Assembly: GCF_041410465.1 (NCBI RefSeq)
Contig: NZ_CP166961.1
Coordinates: forward strand, 1,860,001-1,924,000
Source: Thalassotalea sp. 273M-4
GTDB taxonomy: Bacteria > Pseudomonadota > Gammaproteobacteria > Enterobacterales > Alteromonadaceae
Direction of reading: 5' to 3'
DNA length: 64,000 nucleotides
Positions 18,384-26,877 of this stretch are shown here, one piece after another. Every line of letters begins with the position of its first letter. Position 1 is the first letter of the stretch. The notes beneath the pieces were generated by a model. That model was not told the DNA's origin and did not search any database. It worked only from the letters and a program-made list of their open reading frames with translations. Position numbers and translations under genes: made by a program.

Positions 18384-18758
18384 CTGCGCTTTTATACCTT
18401 CAGCCCTTTGGTTTTTAAGGCTGTTTAGAAAATTGGTCTAACCAAGTTTTATGCCAAACTATCTACCAAGTATTATTGGCAATTTTACCAATAGCAAATG
18501 CCCTACGCTATTCAAAGTGCAACGAGAGAGTCATCAACAAAGTGGGCGAACGGTTAGTGATTATTGTGATAACCCAACAAAAGTACATAGAAAGGTTAGT
18601 GCCCACCTTAATCAATAACGTAAAATTATTAAGGTAATAAGTTTTAATAATTTCTTATTACCTTAATTTATCATTAAACTGTCCTCATTCTTTTGCAAGC
18701 AATTCAATACGAGTATTGCTATGTATGGTCATTAGACCCCCTTTTAATAAGGTCACTT
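18384..18758. other. Non-coding region before gloA
   Basis: This 375-bp divergent region between the unknown membrane protein and gloA has no gene. Its main feature is the perfect inverted repeat at 18628-18667. An AAGG ribosome site precedes the gloA ATG. Confidence 0.5.
18628..18667. repeat. Perfect 14-bp inverted repeat upstream of gloA
   Basis: ATTAAGGTAATAAG (18628-18641) and its exact complement (18654-18667) flank a 12-base AT spacer, 92 bp before the gloA start. No gene reads into it from either side as an end, so it is more likely an operator or a promoter-region hairpin than a terminator. Confidence 0.6.
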
Positions 18759-19142
18759 ATGAAAATTTTACACACCATGATCCGAGTCACGGACTTGGAT
18801 AAATCGATTGCGTTTTATACCCAAGTTTTGGGCATGAAAGAGTTAAGTCGCTTTGACAATCCACAGTATAAATACACTCTTGTGTTTGTTGGTTACGACG
18901 ATCAAGAAGGTGCTTCAACCATCGAGTTAACCTATAACTGGGATACGACACAATACGACATGGGTAATGCTTTTGGTCATGTTGCGTTAGGCGTTGCCGA
19001 CATTTATACAACTTGTGATCAGATCAAAGCTTTAGGTGGCAAGGTGACTCGCGAACCAGGTCCTTTAAAAGGCGGGCGTACTCATATTGCATTTATTAAA
19101 GATCCAGACGGTTACCAGATTGAACTGATTCAAGAAGATTAA
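18759..19142 (+). CDS. gloA: Lactoylglutathione lyase (glyoxalase I)
   Basis: A 127-residue cytoplasmic enzyme turning the methylglyoxal-glutathione hemithioacetal into S-lactoylglutathione. The four metal ligands known in E. coli GloA are found at the same positions: H5 (MKILH), E56 (STIELTY), H74 (FGHVALG) and E122 (YQIELIQ). The short, unfused length fits the nickel-type bacterial class. The ATG at 18759 has AAGG upstream; a longer open frame from 18693 has no family support. The Old Yellow Enzyme gene starts 13 bp after its stop, so the two form an electrophile-detoxification operon. Confidence 0.97.
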   Translation: MKILHTMIRVTDLDKSIAFYTQVLGMKELSRFDNPQYKYTLVFVGYDDQEGASTIELTYNWDTTQYDMGNAFGHVALGVADIYTTCDQIKALGGKVTREPGPLKGGRTHIAFIKDPDGYQIELIQED

Positions 19143-19155
19143 TTTAAAGGCATAA

Positions 19156-20259
19156 ATGATGAAAAATGTATTATTTAACCCGGTAAAATTAGGCAATATC
19201 ACCCTAAAGAATCGCATTGTATTACCACCTATGACCCGATCTCGTGCTTCACAACCTGGTAATATCGCAAACGAAATGATGGCAACTTATTATGCTCAAC
19301 GAGCATCGGCTGGCTTAATGATAGCTGAGGGTACGCAAATTTCACCAATGGGCCAAGGGTATGCTTGGACACCGGGTATCTACAGTGACCAACAAATCGC
19401 TGGTTGGCAAAAAGTTACAACGGCTGTGCACGCTCAAGGTGGCACTATTTTCGCGCAATTATGGCATGTTGGCCGAGTGACCCACCCAGACAATATTGGT
19501 GGTGAACAACCTATTTCCTCTTCTGCGATAAAAGCCGAAGGGGTCAAAGTTTTTATCGACAACGGCACTGATGAGCCAGGCTTTGTTGATGTAGTTGAGC
19601 CCCGTGAAATGAGTAAAGACGATATTAACGAGGTTATCGACCAGTATCGTCAAGCGGCGTTAAATGCCATAAACGCAGGCTTTGATGGGGTTGAGTTACA
19701 CGCAGCTAATGGTTATTTAGTCAATCAATTTATTGATTCACAAGCCAACAACCGCACAGATGAATACGGTGGCAGTGTTGAAAATCGCTTACGATTTTTA
19801 GACCAAGTGGTAACCGCTATGGTCGATGCCATTGGCGCCGATAAAGTGGGTGTGCGTCTTGCACCATTTACGTCTTTAAACGGTACAGTAGATGACAACC
19901 CAGTTGAAACCTATACCGCAGCGGCAGCCTTATTAAATAAACATAACATCGTTTATTTACATATTGCTGAAGTAGACTGGGAGGATGCTCCTAACACCCC
20001 CATCGAGTTCAAACACGCTATTCGGGCAGCATTTGATGGGGTGATTATTTATGCAGGTCGTTATGATGCTAATAAAGCGACAGATGCTGTTTTGCAAGGT
20101 TTAGCAGATATGATAGGTTTTGGTCGACCGTTTGTGGCTAATCCCGACTTACCAGAGCGTATTTTACATGGCTACCCATTAGCACAACACAATCCACAGA
20201 CATTATTTGGTGGCGATGAAAAAGGGTTAACCGATTACCCGTTTTTTCAAAAACAGTAA
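19156..20259 (+). CDS. nemA: Old Yellow Enzyme family alkene reductase (NemA-like)
   Basis: A 367-residue FMN-dependent TIM-barrel flavoprotein. Signatures are NRIVLPPMTRSRA at the N-terminus, the substrate-binding HxxN pair in ELHAANGYL with the proton-donating tyrosine three residues later, FIDSQANNRTDEYGGS, and the FMN-phosphate loop GFGRPFVANPDL. It reduces activated C=C bonds and nitro compounds with NAD(P)H; NemA of E. coli also acts on N-ethylmaleimide. It follows gloA by 13 bp, as nemA and gloA are paired in E. coli in reverse order, consistent with joint control by electrophile stress. No NemR-like repressor gene is present here. Confidence 0.93.
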   Translation: MMKNVLFNPVKLGNITLKNRIVLPPMTRSRASQPGNIANEMMATYYAQRASAGLMIAEGTQISPMGQGYAWTPGIYSDQQIAGWQKVTTAVHAQGGTIFAQLWHVGRVTHPDNIGGEQPISSSAIKAEGVKVFIDNGTDEPGFVDVVEPREMSKDDINEVIDQYRQAALNAINAGFDGVELHAANGYLVNQFIDSQANNRTDEYGGSVENRLRFLDQVVTAMVDAIGADKVGVRLAPFTSLNGTVDDNPVETYTAAAALLNKHNIVYLHIAEVDWEDAPNTPIEFKHAIRAAFDGVIIYAGRYDANKATDAVLQGLADMIGFGRPFVANPDLPERILHGYPLAQHNPQTLFGGDEKGLTDYPFFQKQ

Positions 20260-20289
20260 ATCAACATCAACGTGATTTAACTTTCATAT

Positions 20290-20329
20290 AAAATCAAGTA
20301 GCAATGCAGAAGTGTTGTTGCTTGATTTT
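20290..20329. terminator. Terminator between nemA and the photolyase operon
   Basis: A 15-bp stem (AAAATCAAGTAGCAA with its near-complement, two G-U pairs) and 10-base loop lies between two convergent genes and ends in TTTT on the plus strand. Confidence 0.75.
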
Positions 20330-20407
20330 AGCTCAAGTTTTCACTGAACATAAACAGAGCAATGTTAGCAAAGCTGCGCATCCTATCTTGAACTATATGC
20401 AAATGTT

Positions 20408-21952
20408 CTACAGCCTATTAAGATCATTTAGATAGACTTTTGCGGTTTTAATGATTTGATCTTGGATTGATTTTTCCATTTTATCCCAAGTACGATAAAT
20501 CATCCCTACCCTTGGATTGACATCAAGTTGCTTACGGTGCTTATTCATAAAGTGCCAATATAAGCTGTTAAATGGACAGGATTTATCGCCTGTTCGTTGT
20601 TTTACGTCATAATGACAACGTTTACAATAATCACTCATTTTATTAATATACGAACCGCTGGCGGCATAAGGCTTAGTACCGACAATCCCCCCATCGGCAA
20701 ACAGTGCCATACCTCGGGTATTAGGCATTTCAACCCATTCAATGGCATCGACGTAAATACCAAGGTACCAAGCATCAACCTGTTTAGGATCTATCGCGGT
20801 AAGTAAGGAAAAATTGCCGGTGATCATCAAACGTTGAATATGATGCGAGTATGCATAATCAAGAGATTGGGTAATCGCTTGTTGGACACAATGCATATTG
20901 GTTTTTCCATGCCAAAAAAATTCAGGCAATGAATTGTTCGCTTTAAAATAATTTTTCTTCGCATAAGCTGGCATGTTGGCCCAATAAACGGCTCTTATGT
21001 ACTCGCGCCAGCCTAATATTTGCCTTATAAAGCCCTCAACCTGAGCAATATCGATTGACTCATTACGCTTAAACTCAGCAAGCGCGGCATCAATCACTTG
21101 CCAAGGGTGTATAAGTTTAGCATTTAATGAGAACGATAATCGGCTGTGATACAAGCTCCATTTTGCCTTACTGTTTGCGGTCATCGCATCCTGAAAGCGC
21201 CCAAAACAAGGTAAACAAAGCTGACAAAAATGGTGTAAAAGTTCCAGGCTTTCGTTGCGCGTTGTCGGCCAGATTAAACTTTCACTCACCTTGCCAATGG
21301 TCTTAATATTATGCCTTTTTAACCGGTCTTTAATGGCGCTGATATTGTGACTAAATAACAAGGGCCCTGGTAAGGCATCTAGGTCGACAGGTTTTAGCTT
21401 GTTTCTATTGGCGCTGTCAAAATTCCATTTACCGCCTACTGGTTTACCGTCTTCTACCAACACCTCAAAACGCTTTCTCATCCGACGATAAAAGAATTCC
21501 ATTTTGACGTGTTTGCCAGGTCGAAACTCTTTTGCTATATCGGCAAAGGGCAGGAGAAAATGCTCGCTCTCAACTTGCTGAACTTGGGTATTTTCTAAAG
21601 TAAGAGCTCGTAACTGTTCAGCCAATCGAAACTCGTCTGGACGCTGATATTGAAAGTTTTGCGCATCCACTTTGCCAGCATAATGACAGATAAGTGCATT
21701 TAAGTCTGCAAATGGCTCGGTATCATCAAGTGTTAGGTGCACATAATGATGACCTTTGTCTTGTTGTTCTTTGGCAAATTGTGCCATCGCGGTAAAAAAA
21801 GCACATACTTTTTGAATATGGTGACTGACATAAGTATTTTCTTGTTTAAGCTCGGCGCTAAGGTAGAGTACGTTGTCGTCAACTTGACTAAACCAACTGT
21901 GTTCGCCATTGAGCTGATCGCCTAAAATTAAGCGTAAGGTTTTGTATTTCAT
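20408..21952 (-). CDS. FeS-type bacterial cryptochrome/photolyase (PhrB/CryPro group)
   Basis: A 514-residue protein of the deoxyribodipyrimidine photolyase-related family, beginning LRLILGDQLN. Four cysteines likely bind a 4Fe-4S cluster: one in MHCVQQ (about residue 353), two in CKRC (about 441 and 444) and one 13 residues later in KSCPF. This spacing matches that remembered for Agrobacterium PhrB. Family members bind FAD and a lumazine antenna and repair (6-4) photoproducts or act as light sensors. Its ATG overlaps the stop of the upstream Cry-DASH gene by 4 bp (ATGA), indicating translational coupling. Confidence 0.93.
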   Translation of the reverse strand: MKYKTLRLILGDQLNGEHSWFSQVDDNVLYLSAELKQENTYVSHHIQKVCAFFTAMAQFAKEQQDKGHHYVHLTLDDTEPFADLNALICHYAGKVDAQNFQYQRPDEFRLAEQLRALTLENTQVQQVESEHFLLPFADIAKEFRPGKHVKMEFFYRRMRKRFEVLVEDGKPVGGKWNFDSANRNKLKPVDLDALPGPLLFSHNISAIKDRLKRHNIKTIGKVSESLIWPTTRNESLELLHHFCQLCLPCFGRFQDAMTANSKAKWSLYHSRLSFSLNAKLIHPWQVIDAALAEFKRNESIDIAQVEGFIRQILGWREYIRAVYWANMPAYAKKNYFKANNSLPEFFWHGKTNMHCVQQAITQSLDYAYSHHIQRLMITGNFSLLTAIDPKQVDAWYLGIYVDAIEWVEMPNTRGMALFADGGIVGTKPYAASGSYINKMSDYCKRCHYDVKQRTGDKSCPFNSLYWHFMNKHRKQLDVNPRVGMIYRTWDKMEKSIQDQIIKTAKVYLNDLNRL

Positions 21953-23322
21953 TCTAAGTCCAGACTCAACTGCTTTGCTGATATAGGCCAGTCGACAAGG
22001 TCAATATGTTCGCGCCCTTGGTGGTGACAATTGCCCTGCCATTTATTGATGAAGGTGCTATTGGAATCGTACATTTGCTGTTGTTTGTTTAAATTAAAGT
22101 GCCTGCCGCCACGCGGGTCAGCACCCACACCAGCTATGTATTGCCAGTTTCCCCAATTTGATGCCACATCGTAATCAATCAGTTGGCTTTCAAAATACGC
22201 GGCGCCATAGCGCCAGTCCAGTTGGTATTCGTGAATAAGGCAACTCGCCACAATTTGTCGCCCACGGTTAGACATAAAACCTGTCCTATTTAGTTGGTTC
22301 ATAAACGCGTTTACTAATGGATATGAGGTTTGCCCCTGGCTCCACATAACAAAACGTTGCGCATAAAAGCTGGTTAAAGGCCTTGTCTTTGCAATCCCCG
22401 AAAATTTGAATAATTTGCGCCCATACGCAATGGCATACCAATAAAAATATTCTCGCCACAGAAGCTCAAACAAAATCCAGTAGGTGGAGTCGTTTGCGCC
22501 ATTATCTTGCTCATATTGCTTGAGCAGCCAATACACTTGCTTTGGCGATATACAACCGTGTGCAAGCCAAGGTGAAAACTTAGTCGAATAACTCATGCCG
22601 TCAAGTTGATTGCGGGTTTGCTTGTAGCGGCTAGCATGGTTGCTGGCAAAATAGCCCTGTAAGTGCTCTATACCCGCTTGTTCCCCTCCTTGAAAGTTAA
22701 GCGGCTTGGCTTTGGTTATACTTAGTTCAACTTGCTTTAATTGCACCGGTAAAGATTTAGGCAATGCCTGCTCAAGAGGTGAAAATAAAGACGAATACGC
22801 TAATTCAGAAGTCCTTAGGATAGTTGGTAAAAGGATCTCAAGTTGTTTTCTAAATTGGCTAAAAGTCTTCGGCAAATCTTGAGCTTTAAACGGGAGTTGT
22901 TGCTGCTTGAACAAGCTCGTTAATGATGCCAAATGAATGTGAATATTAGGATGGTTTTGCTCAATATAATCAACGCTTGACCTTTCATCCCAGCCGCTAT
23001 GGGCAGTGCAGTAAAAGTCGGTAATTTGATATTGCGACAATATTTTCTCTAACGTTCTTGTCGGTAGATCTGGGCAAACATAGAGTTTGTTACCAAGACG
23101 GTTGAGGGCTGCGTTTAACTGATGTAAGCATTGCTTTGAAAATTGTAATCGGCTGGTTCCAAAGTCGGTTTGCAATGAAAAGTGCTTAATAAATGGTGAC
23201 ATCGGCACCATGCAATATACACATATAAGATGATCGACCTCTTGGCTTGCCTTTGCGAGCAACAGGTTATCATACGTTCTTAAATCATTGGTAAATAAAT
23301 ACACACCGATGCGTGTTGCCAT
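21949..23322 (-). CDS. Cry-DASH cryptochrome/photolyase
   Basis: A 457-residue photolyase-superfamily protein. It has the N-terminal antenna domain (GVYLFTNDLRTYDN, as in Cry-DASH proteins) and the FAD domain with LLWREYFYWYA, NRTGFMSNRGRQIVAS and DYDVASNWGNWQYIAGVGADPRG. The last two are characteristic of Cry-DASH. Such proteins repair cyclobutane dimers in single-stranded DNA and may have regulatory roles. The ATG at 23322 is chosen because GAGG stands 6 bases before it and it gives the normal N-terminus; an open frame 26 codons longer exists. It forms an overlapping pair with the FeS-type photolyase. Confidence 0.93.
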   Translation of the reverse strand: MATRIGVYLFTNDLRTYDNLLLAKASQEVDHLICVYCMVPMSPFIKHFSLQTDFGTSRLQFSKQCLHQLNAALNRLGNKLYVCPDLPTRTLEKILSQYQITDFYCTAHSGWDERSSVDYIEQNHPNIHIHLASLTSLFKQQQLPFKAQDLPKTFSQFRKQLEILLPTILRTSELAYSSLFSPLEQALPKSLPVQLKQVELSITKAKPLNFQGGEQAGIEHLQGYFASNHASRYKQTRNQLDGMSYSTKFSPWLAHGCISPKQVYWLLKQYEQDNGANDSTYWILFELLWREYFYWYAIAYGRKLFKFSGIAKTRPLTSFYAQRFVMWSQGQTSYPLVNAFMNQLNRTGFMSNRGRQIVASCLIHEYQLDWRYGAAYFESQLIDYDVASNWGNWQYIAGVGADPRGGRHFNLNKQQQMYDSNSTFINKWQGNCHHQGREHIDLVDWPISAKQLSLDLE

Positions 23323-23467
23323 ATCTTGCCTCAGGTTATTAGATAACGACAAAGTGAACATTGGCGTTATCACAGCTGCTGTTATCATGCGCTGCTGCAC
23401 ATGTTTAAATCATCACAGCTTTTAATACGCGATCAGATGCTGAGAAGTTCAATGAGCAAAGTTTGCT

Positions 23468-24184
23468 TTACCGAATAAGCGTAGATTTTAAAAAATCAAT
23501 CACCCAGCCCATCACTAATTGCCCGTCAAGGCTAAGCTCTAACGATTTAATACCGCTTTGATATGGTTCTTTAGGGATGATACTGTGCCTGCTCAGCATT
23601 AAATCATGTAGGTATTGTTTTGAAAATTCTGGGTGGCCCTGTAAGCCTAAAAAGTGCTTATCTACTTGGATCATAGCATAGGGGCAAAATGTGCTACTCA
23701 TCAGCACTTGACAATTTGGCGGTAAACGAACGACTTGGTCTTGATGACTTACGGCTAATTTTAACTGGGGTTGAAAAGGTATCATCCAATCTTGGGGGTT
23801 AATTATCTCAGTCTTTGCAACCCCTATGCCCCAGCCGTTAGCAGATTTTTCTACCTTGCCGCCAAGGGCTTTGGCGATTAATTGATGACCGAAACAAATG
23901 CCCGCAAAACCTTTATTTTTGACAAACAATAACTTAATAAATTTACGTGTATTGTCTATCCAGCTATGTGACTCATTCACCCCATACTTACTCCCTGTAC
24001 TTATGTACACATCACACTCATCAAGGCTAATGGGAAAATGTTGTTGGGTCACATCATAAAATGTTATTTGCAATTTTGGGTCGACGGATAACAGCAAAGA
24101 TTCGAACATCTGCGAGTAATCGCCATGTTGAGGTTGCAAATGTTCTTGTACATGATCACAAAGCAATACACCGACTTTCATCAC
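23468..24184 (-). CDS. Class I glutamine amidotransferase-like hydrolase
   Basis: A 238-residue, single-domain class I amidotransferase. The nucleophile elbow is GICFGHQLIAKALGG and the His-Glu pair is in LQGHPEFSKQY, so the Cys-His-Glu triad is complete. No synthase domain is fused. It resembles stand-alone GMP-synthase-like amidotransferases (YfeJ group), some of which cleave gamma-glutamyl amides. It is 102 bp after the iron alcohol dehydrogenase gene on the same strand, after glutamine synthetase-like and aldehyde dehydrogenase genes. That context suggests it hydrolyses the gamma-glutamyl bond at the end of an amine-degradation route. This role is inferred. Confidence 0.8.
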   Translation of the reverse strand: MMKVGVLLCDHVQEHLQPQHGDYSQMFESLLLSVDPKLQITFYDVTQQHFPISLDECDVYISTGSKYGVNESHSWIDNTRKFIKLLFVKNKGFAGICFGHQLIAKALGGKVEKSANGWGIGVAKTEIINPQDWMIPFQPQLKLAVSHQDQVVRLPPNCQVLMSSTFCPYAMIQVDKHFLGLQGHPEFSKQYLHDLMLSRHSIIPKEPYQSGIKSLELSLDGQLVMGWVIDFLKSTLIR

Positions 24185-24286
24185 TCACCTCGCTTTAACG
24201 GCTTATAAACCCGGTTAGTGTAACAGCGCAGGCTTGCCTCATTTTGCCCAAGCATTGGCATAAAAACGGTCAAAATCACCCTCATA

Positions 24287-25456
24287 TTACAGACGTCCTA
24301 GCACCGCCGATTCAAAAAGTGTGTGATATTGTTGTTGTGATAAACAAATAGGGTTACCCATTGCAGACGGATCGGCGATTGCCATCTTGGCAACGATTTC
24401 AGCTTGGCTTAAATCGATTCCTATTTGCGCCAATGTATCTGGTATATCCAATTGATGCCTCAAAGATAATACCCAATCTAGAAAACCATCGAAGGTGGCC
24501 AAAGGTAAATCCAAATACTGAGCAAGTCGGGTAACAGGCTGCTCAATTTTGCTTTGGTTTGCTTTTAACACATATGGCATCAAGATAGCGTTCAATAAGC
24601 CATGATGACTGTTGTATATAGCGCCTAGTGGGTGAGCCAATGCGTGCATTGCGCCTAGCCCTCGTTGAAACGCCGTGGCGCCCATTGTTGCAGCAACTAA
24701 TACTTTGCACCGCGCTTCCACGTCTTGGCCATTGGCATATGCTCGAGGTAAATACTGTTTAATAAGTCGAATCGATTCAAGCGCAATACCTTGCGCCATC
24801 GGGTGAAAATACGTAGCACAATAGGCTTCAAGGGCATGTGATAAGGCATCCATACCGGTGGCAGCGGTTAATTTATCTGGCAGAGCTAACGTGAGTTCGG
24901 CATCTAATATCACCAATTTAGGCATTATATTGGGATGAAAAATAAGTCGTTTACACTTCGCTTTTGGATCGGTTATCACCGCTACTCGGCCGACTTCTGA
25001 GCCCGTACCCGCGGTGGTTGGGACGGCAATAACCGGCGCCATAGCTCGAACATTGACGCGCTTGTAATTATCGTTCTTATCTTCAAAATCCCATAGCGGT
25101 CTATTTTGCCCAACCATAAGTGCAATGGCCTTGCCAGCATCTAGAGCCGACCCACCACCCAAGGCGATTACCCCATCATGGCTACCTTGATGAAATATCT
25201 CAGTGCCCGCTTGCACATTTTCTTCGGTAGGATTTGAGCTTACTTGTGAAAACACCCCAGAAGTTATACCCGCACCTTGACAAACTTGTTCAGCCTTTTT
25301 GATGAAATCAAGTTTAGCAAGCCCTGGGTCTGTAACAATCAGTGGCTTTTTGATACCAAGCTCAGCGCAACATTCAGCGAGCTCTTGGAACCGACCAATG
25401 CCCTGTCGAATATTGGTAGGAAAATGCCAGTTCGCATCAAGGTGTTTGAATTGCAT
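24287..25456 (-). CDS. Iron-containing alcohol dehydrogenase
   Basis: A 389-residue group III (Fe-ADH) dehydrogenase. The NAD-binding loop is GGGSALDAGKAIAL, followed by VPTTAGTGSEV. The metal ligands are the aspartate and histidine in TGMDALSHALEAYC and the histidines in GAMHALAHPLG and YNSHHG. It interconverts an alcohol and an aldehyde with NAD(P). It starts 8 bp after the aldehyde dehydrogenase stop, so the two are in one operon and probably act in series. The natural substrate is not shown by sequence; the upstream glutamine synthetase-like gene suggests a gamma-glutamylated amino alcohol. Confidence 0.9.
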   Translation of the reverse strand: MQFKHLDANWHFPTNIRQGIGRFQELAECCAELGIKKPLIVTDPGLAKLDFIKKAEQVCQGAGITSGVFSQVSSNPTEENVQAGTEIFHQGSHDGVIALGGGSALDAGKAIALMVGQNRPLWDFEDKNDNYKRVNVRAMAPVIAVPTTAGTGSEVGRVAVITDPKAKCKRLIFHPNIMPKLVILDAELTLALPDKLTAATGMDALSHALEAYCATYFHPMAQGIALESIRLIKQYLPRAYANGQDVEARCKVLVAATMGATAFQRGLGAMHALAHPLGAIYNSHHGLLNAILMPYVLKANQSKIEQPVTRLAQYLDLPLATFDGFLDWVLSLRHQLDIPDTLAQIGIDLSQAEIVAKMAIADPSAMGNPICLSQQQYHTLFESAVLGRL

Positions 25457-25464
25457 TTCGCTCC

Positions 25465-26868
25465 TTAGGACGGTAGCTTTAAATGAAACGATTTTGGTCT
25501 GGTTAACGCATCATAACCCAAAACAGAAAGAGTACAGCCTCGGCCAGAATTTTTGACCCCAGTCCACGCCAGTCCAGGATCGAGATAATCACATCGATTG
25601 ACAAAAAACGTCCCAGTATCAAGTTGTTCGCCGATGGCTGTTGCTTGTTCTACGTTTCGACTAAAAACGCACGCGGTTAAACCAAATGGCGAGTCATTCA
25701 TTAAGTCAATGGCTTGTTGATCATTGCTCACTTTCATGATCCCTACAACTGGACCAAAGGACTCTTCGGTCATGATCCGCATGCGATGGTTAACATTGGT
25801 TAAAACTTGTGGTGCCAGATACGGTGAACCAGGTTTATCCATGGCAAAATCCATTGGGTTTATATGTCGTTTTGCCCCCATCGCTAAAGCCTGTGAAATT
25901 TGATTACGCACAAAGTCAGCAGCTTTAGCCGAAACCATAGGCCCTAACGTTGTTTTCTTTTGATCAGGACGTCCAAGTTTGTACGCCTTTACCTTAGCCA
26001 CGGTTTTTTCAACAAATTCATCGTACACACTTTCGGCAACATAAATTCTCTCAATACCACAACAAGACTGACCAGAATTAAAAAAAGCACCGTCGACACA
26101 GGTCTCAACCGCATGATCGATATCGGCATCGGCACGGACATAAGCGGGATCTTTTCCGCCAAGTTCTAACCCTACCCCAATAAATCGACCGCGACTTGCG
26201 CGTTCAATAATTTTTCCGCCTTCAACCGATCCGGTAAAGGCTACATAATGAATCGGCGCATGCTCTAAAATGGCGGTGGTTGCTTCATGACTTAAATGTA
26301 AGTATTGAAAAACATCGGGGGGCAATTTAGCCTTGGCAAAGGCAACCGCCAATTGCTCAGAGCAAAGTGGTGTTTGTGCCGATGCCTTTAAAATGACACT
26401 ATTACCGGCCATAATTGCAGGAATAATGGTGTTAATGGCACAAAGGTAAGGGTAATTCCAAGGTGCGATAACAAATACCACCCCTAATGGTTCTCGGGTA
26501 ATGTATCGGTCAAAGCCTGGTTTATGTGCCAATTGTATGGGTTCTAGAGCGTTTTCGGCGACCTCTATCATGTATTTAGCGCGCTCAATAACCCCATTAA
26601 TTTCGCCTTTGCAATATTGAATTGGACGACCCATCATCCAACACAGTTGTGTTGCTATTTCGTCACTATTAGCAACAAACGCATCGAGCATAGCAAGACA
26701 AATGGCTTTACGTTGAGCCAAACTGGTTTTTTTCCACGACCTTTGTGCTGTTACCGAGCGTGAGATAACTTGTTGAATTTGAACTTCATCCGCCAGTTCA
26801 CGTTCCACATACACTCGACCATCAATAGGTGAATAGGTAATTTGTTTTCTAGTTTCTAATGCCACCAT
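25465..26868 (-). CDS. NAD(P)-dependent aldehyde dehydrogenase
   Basis: A 467-residue member of the ALDH superfamily. The catalytic cysteine is in FFNSGQSCCGIERIYV, the general-base glutamate in GVGLELGGKDPAYV, the cofactor region includes VIAPWNYPYLCAIN and AFTGSVEGG, and the end has the usual PFGLTACVFS and NSGRG motifs. It oxidises an aldehyde to a carboxylate. It lies between the glutamine synthetase-like gene (9 bp) and the alcohol dehydrogenase (8 bp), so it is the middle step of a tight operon. In the E. coli Puu pathway PuuC has the equivalent position, oxidising a gamma-glutamyl aldehyde. Confidence 0.93.
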   Translation of the reverse strand: MVALETRKQITYSPIDGRVYVERELADEVQIQQVISRSVTAQRSWKKTSLAQRKAICLAMLDAFVANSDEIATQLCWMMGRPIQYCKGEINGVIERAKYMIEVAENALEPIQLAHKPGFDRYITREPLGVVFVIAPWNYPYLCAINTIIPAIMAGNSVILKASAQTPLCSEQLAVAFAKAKLPPDVFQYLHLSHEATTAILEHAPIHYVAFTGSVEGGKIIERASRGRFIGVGLELGGKDPAYVRADADIDHAVETCVDGAFFNSGQSCCGIERIYVAESVYDEFVEKTVAKVKAYKLGRPDQKKTTLGPMVSAKAADFVRNQISQALAMGAKRHINPMDFAMDKPGSPYLAPQVLTNVNHRMRIMTEESFGPVVGIMKVSNDQQAIDLMNDSPFGLTACVFSRNVEQATAIGEQLDTGTFFVNRCDYLDPGLAWTGVKNSGRGCTLSVLGYDALTRPKSFHLKLPS

Positions 26869-26877
26869 AGCTTTACC

